DNA of 64,000 bases from Pseudomonadota bacterium (lineage in GTDB: Archaea; Thermoplasmatota; SW-10-69-26; JACQPN01; JAJPHT01), in the NCBI GenBank assembly GCA_021325135.1, contig JAJPHT010000013.1, positions 99,815-163,814 of the forward strand, written 5' to 3'. This document shows, piece after piece, positions 1 to 8,348 of this stretch. The notes below the pieces were generated by a model that was not told where the DNA came from, did no database searches, and saw nothing but the letters and a program-made list of their open reading frames with translations. The position numbers and the translations under genes are program-made. Within the stretch, counting starts at the first letter, position 1, and each line of letters begins with the position of its first letter.

Positions 1-895
1 CCAGCCACGCGATCATGGCGCCGTTGTCCACGAGAAGGCGCTTCTCGGGGCGGTACGCGACGGCGCCGCGCTCCGCGCACATGCGCTGCGTCATCTGCCA
101 GAGGCGCTCGTTGCACGCGACGCCGCCGCCCAGCACGACCTCGTCCTTCTCGGCGTGGGCCAGCGCGCGCTCCGCGACCTCGACGAGCATCGCGAAGGCC
201 GTCTCCTGGAGCGAGAAGCAGACGTCCTCCAACCGCTCGCCCTTCGCGCGGTGCGCGCGAGCCGCGGTGAGCAGGCCGCTGAACGCCATGTCCATGCCCT
301 TCACGCTGTAGGGCATGTCGAGGAGCTTCGAGCCTCCGCGCGCGAGCCGCTCCACCTCGGGGCCGCCGGGGAACGGGTGCCCCTCCTCGCGGGCGAACTT
401 GTCCAGCATGTTGCCCACGCCGACGTCCAGCGTCTCGCCGAAGACGCGATATCGCCCTCCGGAGAACGCGATCACCTGCGTGTTGCCGCCGGAGGCGTAG
501 AGCAGCACGGGGTCCTTGGCGCCCGTCACGCCGCTGCCGATCTCAAGGTGCGCGACGCAGTGGTTGACGCCCAGCACGGGCTTCCCCGCCGCCAGGGCGA
601 ACGCGCGCGCCAGCGTCGCCGCGGTGCGCAGGCATGGCCCCAGGCCCGGCCCCTGGCTGAAGGCCACGAGGTCGAGGTCGCGGGGCGCGACGCCCGCCTT
701 GGCCAGCGCGCGCTCCAGCACGTCGGGACCCACCTCGGCGTGGTGGTTCGCGGCCTCCCGCGGATGGATGCCCCCCTGCGCGGGCCGCAGCATGTCGCCC
801 TCGCTGGCGAGCACCTCGGGCGTCCCGTCGGCACGGCGGCGCACGACGCCCACGGCCAGCGTGTGGGCGGTCCCTTCGACGCCCAGCACGATCAT
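1..895 (-). CDS. kae1: Kae1/TsaD, tRNA A37 threonylcarbamoyltransferase (partial)
   Basis: Catalytic subunit of KEOPS, which transfers threonylcarbamoyl from TC-AMP to A37 of ANN-decoding tRNAs (t6A). It starts MIVLGVEGTAHTLAVG at ATG 895 and runs off the left edge, with 298 codons in the window. The ASKHA-fold metal motif NHCVAHLEIG is near residue 112, and YASGGNTQV, DVGVGNMLDKFAR and VLGGGVACN follow. It is the third gene after TiaS and a GNAT on the same strand, with a 31-base gap to the GNAT stop. Whether a Bud32 kinase is fused at the C-terminus, as in some euryarchaeotes, cannot be seen. Confidence 0.95.
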   Translation of the reverse strand, partial: MIVLGVEGTAHTLAVGVVRRRADGTPEVLASEGDMLRPAQGGIHPREAANHHAEVGPDVLERALAKAGVAPRDLDLVAFSQGPGLGPCLRTAATLARAFALAAGKPVLGVNHCVAHLEIGSGVTGAKDPVLLYASGGNTQVIAFSGGRYRVFGETLDVGVGNMLDKFAREEGHPFPGGPEVERLARGGSKLLDMPYSVKGMDMAFSGLLTAARAHRAKGERLEDVCFSLQETAFAMLVEVAERALAHAEKDEVVLGGGVACNERLWQMTQRMCAERGAVAYRPEKRLLVDNGAMIAWL

Positions 896-926
896 CGCGC
901 GGCCAGGGGGGCGCCCCCACTTGAGC

Positions 927-1403
927 CTAGCTCCGCAGCGGGCGCGCCATGCGCTGGAACGTCCGCGAGGGGTCGCGCGTCCCCGGGTGCGGCGGTCCGT
1001 CCGGGCGGAACCCGGCGCGCTCGTAGAGCCGCACCGCGGGCGCCTGCGCGACGTTGACCCAGAGCGCCAGGGCGGAGGCCCCCTGCGCGCGGGCCCACGA
1101 GGCGGCCTCCTCCAGGAGGGCCAGGCCCACGCCGCGCCCCCGCGCCTCGGGCGCGACCCACATGCCGAAGACCTCCGGCGCGGGCTGGAGCGCGACGCCC
1201 ACGAGGCCCACCCACGCGCCGCCCTCCTCCGCGACGAGGCGCACGGTGCCGGGGCGCGTCATGCGCTCCTGCCACGCCTCGGGCGCCAGGGCCGACTCGG
1301 CCTCCAGCGTCGCGCCGAACGCGGCGGGGTCCTCGCGCAGCGCGCGCAGGCGCAGCGCGCGGAAGCGCTCCCACTCGTGGGGCTCCACGACGCGGACCTT
1401 CAT
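927..1403 (-). CDS. GNAT family N-acetyltransferase
   Basis: A 158-residue protein starting MKVRVVEPHEWERFRALR. The acetyl-CoA loop is seen as GMWVAPEARGRGVGLALLEE and the C-terminal LYERAGF motif is typical of the fold. Its start overlaps the TiaS stop by four bases (ATGA), so it is translationally coupled to TiaS and lies upstream of kae1. The substrate is unknown. RimI-type acetyltransferases are often found beside TsaD/Kae1, but this one has the look of a general GNAT, so I do not call it RimI. Confidence 0.85.
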   Translation of the reverse strand: MKVRVVEPHEWERFRALRLRALREDPAAFGATLEAESALAPEAWQERMTRPGTVRLVAEEGGAWVGLVGVALQPAPEVFGMWVAPEARGRGVGLALLEEAASWARAQGASALALWVNVAQAPAVRLYERAGFRPDGPPHPGTRDPSRTFQRMARPLRS

Positions 1404-2608
1404 GCGACGCCCCGCTTCAGCGGCATCGCCAGGTGCCGGCGCGCGCTGGCGGGCACCTCGTGCCAGCCCAGGCGCAGGCCCGCGTCCTTCGTCAACGGCT
1501 CGGCGGCGCGCGTCCCGCAGGGGCGGCAGCGATATCCGGCTCCGTGGCCCGCGCTCTTCATCGCGCGCCCGCAGGAGGGGCAGGAGGGGTTGCGCGCCTT
1601 GCGCGGCGCGGTCGCGTGGAGGCGCAGCTTCTCGACGCCCAGGGTGAGCCGCCCATCGGGGCCCTCGTGGAGCCCGCCGCACGCGGTGATATCGTCCCCC
1701 GGCACCAAGGCGCGGACGAGCGCGCGGAAGGAGCGCGTGGGCGCGTAGGCGGCGGCGCGCAGGCTCCCACCCTCGTCCTCCATCTCGACCCAGACGTGGC
1801 CGTTGCGCTCCACGGGCCGGGCCGCGACGCGCCCGCGGACGCGGAGGCTCGCGTAGGCCCGCGCGCTGGCGCAGGTCCCGTCGCGCAGGTGGTCGTCGGT
1901 GCCCTGGTTCGTGAGGAAGAGCGTCTCCCGCGCGGGGCGCTCGGGGCCCATCTCCCGCGCGGCGGCCTCGGCCTCCTGGGGATCGTCCCCGCGGAGGCCC
2001 CACAGGACGGGGCAGGGCGAGGCGGGCACGCAGACCACGTCGTCCTCCACCAGGTCATACGTGTCGAAGAGGGAATGATATCGCTCCTCCACGGCGCGGA
2101 CGCGGGCGGGGTCGATGGCGCGGGGCGCGCCGATGCGCGCGGGCTCCCGGTGCGCGATGCGCTCCCACGTCGCGCGCCGGGCGGGCCAGGCCAGCGCGGC
2201 CGCCGCGCCGATGACGCCGCGGCCGCCCCAGGCGAGGGCGCCCGCCTCCGCGACGGCGGCGTCCGCCTCCTCGCGCTCGACGATGCGGGACACCGCGGCG
2301 TCGTAGAGGCCCGCGGGGAGGGGCGCCTCGGAGACGACGAGGCCGGGCGAGGTGCCCTCGGCGCGCTCCGCGTGGCGCTCGACGACGCGCTTGGCCAGGG
2401 CGAGCGCCCGCGGCAGGGGCATCGTGGCGTCGAACGCCAGGGCGACGGCGCCGTTTCCCCGCGTCTTCCAGGGGACGTTGGGGTTGAGGCGCACGAGGCG
2501 CGGCGGCGCGGCGGGGGGGAGCCCCAGCTCGCGCGCAAGAAGGTCGGCGAAGACCGTGGTGCAGCCGCCCAGGCGGCTGTCCGTGTCGTCGACTCCGACA
2601 AGAAGCAT
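1400..2608 (-). CDS. tiaS: tRNA(Ile2) 2-agmatinylcytidine synthetase TiaS
   Basis: 402 residues beginning MLLVGVDDTDSRLGGCTT, the N-terminal signature of TiaS. The enzyme attaches agmatine to C34 of tRNA-Ile2 so that it reads AUA, and the family is archaeal. Visible parts are the N-terminal catalytic half, a central OB-fold-like stretch (RVRGRVAARPVERNGHVWVE) and a C-terminal zinc ribbon (NPSCPSCGRAMK and YRCRPCG near residue 355). Length is normal for the family. It heads an apparent operon with a GNAT and kae1, both related to protein or tRNA modification. Confidence 0.95.
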   Translation of the reverse strand: MLLVGVDDTDSRLGGCTTVFADLLARELGLPPAAPPRLVRLNPNVPWKTRGNGAVALAFDATMPLPRALALAKRVVERHAERAEGTSPGLVVSEAPLPAGLYDAAVSRIVEREEADAAVAEAGALAWGGRGVIGAAAALAWPARRATWERIAHREPARIGAPRAIDPARVRAVEERYHSLFDTYDLVEDDVVCVPASPCPVLWGLRGDDPQEAEAAAREMGPERPARETLFLTNQGTDDHLRDGTCASARAYASLRVRGRVAARPVERNGHVWVEMEDEGGSLRAAAYAPTRSFRALVRALVPGDDITACGGLHEGPDGRLTLGVEKLRLHATAPRKARNPSCPSCGRAMKSAGHGAGYRCRPCGTRAAEPLTKDAGLRLGWHEVPASARRHLAMPLKRGVA

Positions 2609-2657
2609 GAAAGGGCCCGCGCCGCCAGAGGCAAACGGGGCGGGCCCGATGAACCTT

Positions 2658-2825
2658 TCAGGCGAAGACGCGGGCCTCGGGGGCCGGGCGGCCGCCGTGC
2701 TGGGCGAAGTACATGTCGAGGGCCTCGCAGAGGGACTCGCTCATGTTCTTGCCCTTGAGGATCTTGAGCGTCTGGAGCTTCATGTGGTAGTGCATCGGGA
2801 GGCGCACTTTGAGGTCCTTGGTCAT
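2658..2825 (-). CDS. Small ribbon-helix-helix-like protein
   Basis: 55 residues, MTKDLKVRLPMHYHMKLQTL onwards. The pattern is one basic strand (LKVRLP) followed by two helices (MHYHMKLQTLKILKG, then NMSESLCEALDMYF), as in CopG/Arc-type DNA-binding proteins. The start is ATG 2825; GC-ending codons run through the whole frame, which supports coding. It lies 49 bases before tiaS on the same strand. A bulged inverted repeat sits 26 bases upstream of its start, in the divergent gap, and could be its own operator. Confidence 0.7.
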   Translation of the reverse strand: MTKDLKVRLPMHYHMKLQTLKILKGKNMSESLCEALDMYFAQHGGRPAPEARVFA

Positions 2826-2850
2826 CTCGGATTCTTGGCTCAGGCAAATC

Positions 2851-2887
2851 CCCCCTAAGGGATCTGTCGCGTTCGTTCCCTAGGGGG
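2851..2887. promoter_or_regulatory. Inverted repeat between divergent genes, possible operator
   Basis: CCCCCTAAGGGA at 2851-2862 pairs with TCCCTAGGGGG at 2877-2887, with one bulged base. It lies between the ribbon-helix-helix gene (minus) and the dehydrogenase (plus), where an autoregulatory operator would be expected. Binding is inferred. Confidence 0.5.
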
Positions 2888-2953
2888 AGCATCTTGGATT
2901 GGTTGTCAGCCCCATCCATACAACTCAAGCGGGCCCGGCGCCCTCCCCGGCGC

Positions 2954-3838
2954 GTGCGCCGCATCGCCGCCCTGCTCCCCCTGGACGCCGCCGAGCGCCG
3001 GCTCCTGCCCGAGGACGCGCCGCTGGAGGAGGCGGAGGTCGCCGTGGTGGAGTCCTTCGCGGACCTGCCCGCCGGGACGTGGGCCCGCGCGCGGCGGCTG
3101 CGCTGGATCGTCTCCCTGGCGGCGGGCGCGGACCACGTCCCCTTCGCGGCGCTGCCCGCGGGGGCTCAGGTCGTCTCGCTCCACGGGCCGGGCGCCGACG
3201 CCATCGCCGAGCACGCGGTGGCGCTCCTCCTCGCGGCGCTCCGGCGCGTCCCGGCCCAGGACCGCGCGCTGCGGGCGGGCCGCTTCGAGCAGGCCCCTTC
3301 GCGGCGGGCGGCGGGCCTCTCGCTCCTGGTCCTGGGCGCGGGCGCCATCGGAGAGCGCATCGCGCGGCGGGGCGAGGCGCTGGGGATGCGCGTGCGCGCG
3401 TGGCGCCGCGGCATGGACCTGGACGCGCTCCTGCCAGAGGCGGACGCCGTGGCCATCGCGCTGCCCCTCACGCGCGAGACCAAGGGGCTCCTCGACGCGC
3501 GGCGGCTGCGCCTGCTGCGCCCCGACGCCGCGCTGGTGAACGTCGCCCGCGGCCGCATCGTGGATCGCGACGCCCTCGCCGCGCTCCTGGAGGAGCGCCC
3601 CGCGCTCACCTACGCGACCGACGTGTGGTGGCGCTACCCCAAGGAGGGGCAGCCCTTCGACGAGCCCCTCGCCCGGCGGGAGAATGTCCTAGGCACGCCG
3701 CACGTCGCCGCGCTGGTGCCGGGGTGGAGAGAAGAGAGGGTGGCCGAGGCGGCGCGGGTGGCGCGCGCCCTGGCCCGCGGCGAGGTCCCCGACGGCTGCC
3801 GCGTCGAGGACCCCGCCGACTACGCCGGCCTCAGATGA
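2954..3838 (+). CDS. D-2-hydroxyacid dehydrogenase family protein
   Basis: NAD-dependent oxidoreductase of the D-isomer 2-hydroxyacid dehydrogenase family, 294 residues from GTG 2954. The Rossmann motif is GAGAIGERIARRGEALGMRV; the catalytic Arg lies in NVARGRIVDRDALAALL, and the C-terminal catalytic His in GTPHVAAL. An in-frame TTG at 2894 would add 20 residues, but they are unlike the family start, and the A+T-rich CCATACAACT box at 2916-2925 fits a short leader before 2954. Substrate is not evident. Its 3' end overlaps the convergent secreted-protein gene by eight bases. Confidence 0.85.
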   Translation: MRRIAALLPLDAAERRLLPEDAPLEEAEVAVVESFADLPAGTWARARRLRWIVSLAAGADHVPFAALPAGAQVVSLHGPGADAIAEHAVALLLAALRRVPAQDRALRAGRFEQAPSRRAAGLSLLVLGAGAIGERIARRGEALGMRVRAWRRGMDLDALLPEADAVAIALPLTRETKGLLDARRLRLLRPDAALVNVARGRIVDRDALAALLEERPALTYATDVWWRYPKEGQPFDEPLARRENVLGTPHVAALVPGWREERVAEAARVARALARGEVPDGCRVEDPADYAGLR

Positions 3839-5423
3839 GGCGCGGTGCCGCGAGGCGCGGCAGCAGGGGGCTCGTCGAGCCGCCCCACGGCAGGGGACCG
3901 ATGGGCGTCGCAGGGTCCCACGTCGTGTTGTTGCCCGTCTCGTTGGCCGTGGCGTTGTCGCCCTCGACGGGGGCGGGCGTGGCGGGAACCAAGGGCGCGT
4001 CCCGCTGGTAGTACGTCACCTTCACCGCGATCCAGCCCTGCGTGAACTGCCACGCCTCGACGACGTGCTCCCCCGAGGCGAAGTTCTCGGGGAACGATGC
4101 CTGGGAGCCCGCGACGTCGCCCAAGCCGGGCGTCTGGACGAGGCTGCTCCACGCCGCGACGGTGCCCTTCTCGTTGCGCACGTCCGCGCCGCCCAGGAGC
4201 GTCGTCGCGTTGTCGCCGTCGAGGGCGACCGCCACGGGGACGTGCTGGAGCGTGAACGTCGTCGACTGGCCCGAGACGCCGGAGGGGTCGGGCGAGAAGC
4301 GGAACTCCTCGTGGCCCAGCGCGAGGTCGCGCGCCTCGCCGGAGCCGCCTTCGGGGAGCGCGTACACGGCAAGGCCGGAGGCGCGCTCGACGTAGGCCAC
4401 GTACTCGCCGGCCATGGGCAGCGAGATCGTGGAGCGGCCGCCGTTGGTGGAGTTGAGCCTGACCTCCTGGAGCAGCTTGTCCTCGGGCGAGTAGACGAGG
4501 ATGCGGTCATCGACGCGCGTGCCGTTGCTCCCCGCCTTGGGGTCGGAGAGCGCGAGGGGCCCAGGCTGCGCCTGGAACGCGTAGGCGTGCCCCTCGCCCA
4601 GGCGCAGCGGCGCGGGAGCGGGGGCGGGCGCGGGCGCCGGGGGCGTCCCGGTCGGGGCCGGCGGCGCGGCGGGCGCGTCCACGACGGGCTCCACCTTCGG
4701 GGGCTGGAGCGAGAGGGCCGCCAGGTAGAGCGTGCCCTGGAAGGACTTCGCGTGCGCGGTCGCCGTGTAGGACGCGCCCTCCACGTTGGCGAACGTGCTC
4801 GCGCGGTGGCCGCTCTGGTCGGTGAAGACCCCAGGAGAGAACGCGCTGCCCGACTCGTCCGCGACGGTGAGCACGCTGCCCTTGAGGCTCGCCACGTCGG
4901 CGTTGAGCCCTTGGACGCTGCCCTCGTAGAGGAGCGTCACGAACATGGGCGGCGCCTTGAACGTGGCCGTCATGGCCTTGTCCAGCGCGGCGGGCTCGTC
5001 GAAGGAGGCGATGGCCACGTCCTCGCGCTGGAGGGGAAGCGGCTGGAGCGCGGGGGTGGGCGCCTTGGCGCTGTTCACCGCGACGTGGAGCGCGCCGTCC
5101 TTCAACGCGTAGACGTAGAGGACGTAGGTGCCCGTCTGGGGCGAGGCGAGGTCCGCCGCCGGGAGCGAGGCGTCCAGCGAGTAGAACCCGACCTTCGCGC
5201 CGAAGGGGTCGTAGAGCGCCAGCGCGGCGCTGCCGTTGCCGTCGTACTTCACCTCAAGGCCCTTCGCGTCGGGCGGGACCTGGAGGCCGTAGGCGTGCCC
5301 GGCGTAGACGTCGCCGGTGTACGCGTGCCAATCCGCCGCGTTGGCGGTGCCGAAGGCGTAGAGCGCGACGCCGCCCGCCATCGCCATGGCGAGGGCCGCG
5401 GCCAGAACGTGGTTGCGTTGCAT
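3831..5423 (-). CDS. Secreted protein with signal peptide, unknown function
   Basis: 530 residues from ATG 5423 (a GTG at 5435 is also possible). Residues 2-30 form a Sec-type signal (MQRNHVLAAALAMAMAGGVA) ending in an Ala-rich cleavage region. The mature protein has two similar beta-rich halves with many GxY and LYD strands, joined by a Pro/Ala linker (PAPAPAPAPAPL) near residue 275; N-glycosylation sequons (NGT, NATANET, NNTT) cluster near the end. No catalytic motif was recognised. It is divergent from the membrane-anchored regulator at 5553 with a long inverted repeat between them, so that regulator is the likely controller. Confidence 0.8.
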   Translation of the reverse strand: MQRNHVLAAALAMAMAGGVALYAFGTANAADWHAYTGDVYAGHAYGLQVPPDAKGLEVKYDGNGSAALALYDPFGAKVGFYSLDASLPAADLASPQTGTYVLYVYALKDGALHVAVNSAKAPTPALQPLPLQREDVAIASFDEPAALDKAMTATFKAPPMFVTLLYEGSVQGLNADVASLKGSVLTVADESGSAFSPGVFTDQSGHRASTFANVEGASYTATAHAKSFQGTLYLAALSLQPPKVEPVVDAPAAPPAPTGTPPAPAPAPAPAPLRLGEGHAYAFQAQPGPLALSDPKAGSNGTRVDDRILVYSPEDKLLQEVRLNSTNGGRSTISLPMAGEYVAYVERASGLAVYALPEGGSGEARDLALGHEEFRFSPDPSGVSGQSTTFTLQHVPVAVALDGDNATTLLGGADVRNEKGTVAAWSSLVQTPGLGDVAGSQASFPENFASGEHVVEAWQFTQGWIAVKVTYYQRDAPLVPATPAPVEGDNATANETGNNTTWDPATPIGPLPWGGSTSPLLPRLAAPRLI

Positions 5424-5473
5424 GGTGGGGCTCACTGGCCCGCGCCACGGACGTGACGACCATGAAGAGGCTG

Positions 5474-5526
5474 GTCGAGGCGTTGAAACGCGCGCCTTGC
5501 CGCGAAGATCGTTTCAACGACGCGAC
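5474..5526. promoter_or_regulatory. 17-bp inverted repeat, probable operator
   Basis: Arms GTCGAGGCGTTGAAACG (5474-5490) and CGTTTCAACGACGCGAC (5510-5526) are complementary at 15 of 17 positions, with a perfect inner 10 bp (CGTTGAAACG/CGTTTCAACG). The 19-base spacer puts the arms roughly three to four helical turns apart. It sits between the secreted-protein gene and the winged-helix regulator, so it is a good candidate site for that regulator. Confidence 0.65.
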
Positions 5527-5552
5527 CACCGGGATTATCTTCGAGAGGGCCG

Positions 5553-6650
5553 ATGCGCCGCTCCGGAGTGGAGGCCTTGATCCCTCGTGCCCTCGCGGCG
5601 AGCGCGCTCGCCCTCGTCGCCCTCGCGTCGCCCACCGCGCTGGCGTTCGCCCTGGACGCGGACCTCCACGTCGTGGTCCCCGTCTCGCTCCACGAGTCCA
5701 TCCCCGTCGACCTCCCCGTGGCGGGCGTCGTCGAGGCCCCGCCCGCGACCGCGGACCGCATGGTGGATCGCGCCGAGGCCGCGCTCTTCGAGCCCGCCGA
5801 CGCGCAGCAGGACCCGCAGGAGGGCTCACCGGAGGCGGGCGCGCAGCCGCAGGACGCGCCCGCGCCCATCCTGGCGGCGGGCATCCCGCTCCCCCTCGCC
5901 ACCGTGGGCGCCATCCCCGTGCTGCGCGACCTGGGCCAGCCGCTCCCCATGGGGCTCGGCCCGCTGCTGGAGGGCGCGCCCGCCCCCGCCGCGGCGCCCG
6001 CGGCTCCTCCCCCCGCGGCCATCGCCCCCCAGGCCGAGGCCGTGACGCTCGCGCCGCCCCCCTCGCCCGTCTCCGTGGGCGCCTCCCTCGCCGCGGTCGC
6101 CGCCGTGGGCGCCGCCGCCCCCGCCCTCTTCGGCTGGGACCGCCTGAGGCGCTTCCTGCTGCCGCTGGCGCTCTACACGCGCATCGCCAAGGAGCGCCTC
6201 CTGGACCACGGCAGCCGCGAGAAGCTCCTCCTCGCCATCCGCGAGCGGCCGGGCCTCCCCGTCGCCGACCTCGCCTCCGGGACCGGCGTCCCGCGCAACA
6301 CCGCGACGTACCACCTGCGCCGCCTCGAGCGCGAGGGGCTCGTCGTCTCGCAGCGCTCGGGCCGCGTGCGCGTCTGGTTCCTCGTGGGAGGCGACGCGCG
6401 CCGCGACGAGGCCCCCGCCTACGCCGCGCTGCGCCACGGGGTGACCCGCGCCATCGCCATGCAGGTCGCGGCCCAGCCCGGCGTCGACCAGCAGGCCCTC
6501 TGCGCGCGCTTCGGCCTCGCGCCCAGCCTCGCCCATTGGCACGTCGACCGCCTTCTGCAGACGGGCCTCGTGCGCAAGGAGCGCGACGGCCGCCACGTCC
6601 GCTACTACCCCACCGAGGGCCTGCCCCGCGTGGCGGCCCTCACCGGCTGA
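5553..6650 (+). CDS. Membrane-anchored regulator with two winged-helix domains
   Basis: 365 residues. An N-terminal signal-like segment (about 11-33) is followed by a Pro/Ala-rich region to about residue 165, one membrane segment (about 170-192, VGASLAAVAAVGAAAPALFG), then two winged-helix units. The first contains LPVADLASGTGVPRNTATYH; the second contains VDQQALCARFGLAPSLAHWH and ends VRKERDGRHVRYYPT. The layout suggests a one-component sensor: a disordered outer part and a DNA-binding inner part. GTG 5568 is an alternative start because TTATCT at 5535-5540 is close to ATG 5553. It faces the secreted protein gene across an inverted repeat. Confidence 0.85.
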   Translation: MRRSGVEALIPRALAASALALVALASPTALAFALDADLHVVVPVSLHESIPVDLPVAGVVEAPPATADRMVDRAEAALFEPADAQQDPQEGSPEAGAQPQDAPAPILAAGIPLPLATVGAIPVLRDLGQPLPMGLGPLLEGAPAPAAAPAAPPPAAIAPQAEAVTLAPPPSPVSVGASLAAVAAVGAAAPALFGWDRLRRFLLPLALYTRIAKERLLDHGSREKLLLAIRERPGLPVADLASGTGVPRNTATYHLRRLEREGLVVSQRSGRVRVWFLVGGDARRDEAPAYAALRHGVTRAIAMQVAAQPGVDQQALCARFGLAPSLAHWHVDRLLQTGLVRKERDGRHVRYYPTEGLPRVAALTG

Positions 6651-7454
6651 TCAGCGGCCGAACAGGCCGCGCTGCCGCGGCGTGTAGAAGCGCCAGGTGT
6701 AGCGGGGCGCGAAGCCCAGGTCCAGGTAGAAGCCCTCCACGAACCCCTCGGGAGCGACCTGGAGCGTGACGACCTCGGCATCGCGGGCATCCTCCAGCGC
6801 GCGGGCCAGCATCGCGCGGGCGAGCCCCTGCCGCCGGGCCGAGCGCACGGTGCCCACGTTGTAGATGCCCGCGACGCCGTCCAGAACGGCGAGGAGCGTC
6901 GTCGCGACGATCTCGCCGTCGCGCTCCACGACGTAGAGCTTCGCTCCGGCGCGGCGCCACGCCTCGGTCATGTCGAGGAGCGCGGGGTAGAAGCGCCGCG
7001 GCATGCGGAAGACCTCCATGAGGACGTCCGTGAAGGCGGGCACCTCGGAGGGCTCCGCGAGGCGCACGCCGGCGTCGGCGGGCGGCTCCTCCAGGGGTCC
7101 CGGCTCGCGGACGAGCACGTCCAGCGTGCTCGCGCAGGTGAAGCCGCGGGAGACCAGCTCGCCGTGCCAGCGCTGCGTGTCGCGGAACGTGGAGAGCACG
7201 ACGCTCCACGAGCAGTCGCGCTCGGCGAAGAAGGCGGTCGCCTCCTCGGAGACGCGCTGCACGTCCAGGGGGTCCGCGCCCTCGACGACGGCGCGGTTCA
7301 TGGTGGGCGCGTCCAGCCCCGCGACGCCGGTGAGGAACCAGCCGTCGCGCGAGCGCCCGAAGTGACGGCTCGTCGTGCGCGTGAGCGCATAGTACGCCGC
7401 GTCGAGGCGGGACGCCAGCGCGTCCTCGGGCCACGGCTCGCCGCTCTGGAGCAC
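6651..7454 (-). CDS. GNAT family N-acetyltransferase
   Basis: 267 residues from GTG 7454. The N-terminal half is a degenerate GNAT-like region (WFLTGVAGLDAPTMNRAVV, as in some two-domain GNATs); the C-terminal half carries the acetyl-CoA motif GTVRSARRQGLARAMLARAL and ends GFYLDLGFAPRYTWRFYT. The stop abuts that of the regulator at 6650, the two forming TGATCA. Substrate unknown. Confidence 0.8.
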   Translation of the reverse strand: MLQSGEPWPEDALASRLDAAYYALTRTTSRHFGRSRDGWFLTGVAGLDAPTMNRAVVEGADPLDVQRVSEEATAFFAERDCSWSVVLSTFRDTQRWHGELVSRGFTCASTLDVLVREPGPLEEPPADAGVRLAEPSEVPAFTDVLMEVFRMPRRFYPALLDMTEAWRRAGAKLYVVERDGEIVATTLLAVLDGVAGIYNVGTVRSARRQGLARAMLARALEDARDAEVVTLQVAPEGFVEGFYLDLGFAPRYTWRFYTPRQRGLFGR

Positions 7455-7505
7455 GCCCCACGATAAGCGTCCCCCGCCTTGAAGCCGCGCGCCTCGCGAG
7501 GGCTC

Positions 7506-7841
7506 ATGCACGCGGCCGCCGCTGGCCCGTCCGTGGACCCGCAGCGGCTTGAAGCGGTCGAGGCCGACCTCGTCTCCTGGGGCCTCCTGGAGCGCCAGGA
7601 GGGCCTCCACCCCACGCGGCGCTTCCGGGGCGCCCTCGCCCGCGCCGCCGCGGAGCTGGCCGTCGTGGAGAGGCGCGAAGGGCGCCCCGCGGGCAACCCC
7701 GTGGAGCACATCGTCCTGCGCGCGCTGCGCGACCACCCCCTCCCCCTGGGGGCGAAGGTGGAGCGCGACCACGAGAGGTTCCTCGTCGCGCTGGAGATCG
7801 CGTCGCTGCCGGAGGGCGTGCGGCAGGCGTTGGGCCTCTAA
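7506..7841 (+). CDS. Hypothetical protein
   Basis: 111 residues from ATG 7506; not recognised. The chain is hydrophilic and helical, with no membrane segment, and part of it (LVSWGLLERQEGLHPTRRFR) resembles the wing of a winged-helix fold, but this is weak. GATAAG at 7462-7467 may serve as a promoter box. Its stop overlaps the stop of the next, convergent gene by four bases (CTAA). Confidence 0.6.
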   Translation: MHAAAAGPSVDPQRLEAVEADLVSWGLLERQEGLHPTRRFRGALARAAAELAVVERREGRPAGNPVEHIVLRALRDHPLPLGAKVERDHERFLVALEIASLPEGVRQALGL

Positions 7842-8332
7842 CGCGCGCGGCTGGGCATGGCGCCGCCCGGCTTGGAGGGCGCCGCGCCCGCCTTCTGCCG
7901 GAGGTGGCTCACGATCTGGTCCAGATCGCGGTCGAACGTCTCCGGGTCCATGGCGGTGCCGTTGAGGATCGTGCTCCCTTCGCGCGTGAGCGCCGCCATG
8001 AAGACGGCCTCCTGGATCTCCTGCTCGGTCGCGCCGTGGAGCCGCGCGGCCTCGGTGTGGAAGAGCACGCAGTAGTGGCAGGGGATCTGCGACGCGACGC
8101 CCAGGCCGATGAGCTCCTTCACCTTGCCTGGCAGCGCCGTCGCGTCCGACAGCTGGAAGTCGCGCATCGCGCTCCACCAGAGCTTCGTCTGGGCGGGCTG
8201 GAGGACGCGGGTCATCGCCGGCACGAACCCGAACGTCTCGGTCAATTCCTGTCGCAGGTCGGGGGGAAGGCTGCTTTCAGCCACGAGGTTGCTCGTGGAA
8301 CCACCGCGCTTCCCACGGCGGCGAAGGAGCAT
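7838..8332 (-). CDS. Carboxymuconolactone decarboxylase / AhpD-like protein
   Basis: 164 residues from ATG 8332. The AhpD-fold redox motif is CHYCVLFHTEA (CxxC with a following His), inside the usual KVKELIGLGVASQIPCHYCV helix, and a second helix follows (ATEQEIQEAVFMAALTREGS). Proteins of this fold are peroxidase or disulfide reductase partners. An A+T-rich GGATATGC overlaps the ATG, so the true start may be GTG 8284 (148 residues), which begins just before the conserved region. Confidence 0.85.
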   Translation of the reverse strand: MLLRRRGKRGGSTSNLVAESSLPPDLRQELTETFGFVPAMTRVLQPAQTKLWWSAMRDFQLSDATALPGKVKELIGLGVASQIPCHYCVLFHTEAARLHGATEQEIQEAVFMAALTREGSTILNGTAMDPETFDRDLDQIVSHLRQKAGAAPSKPGGAMPSRAR

Positions 8333-8348
8333 ATCCTCGCGGCCAGCC

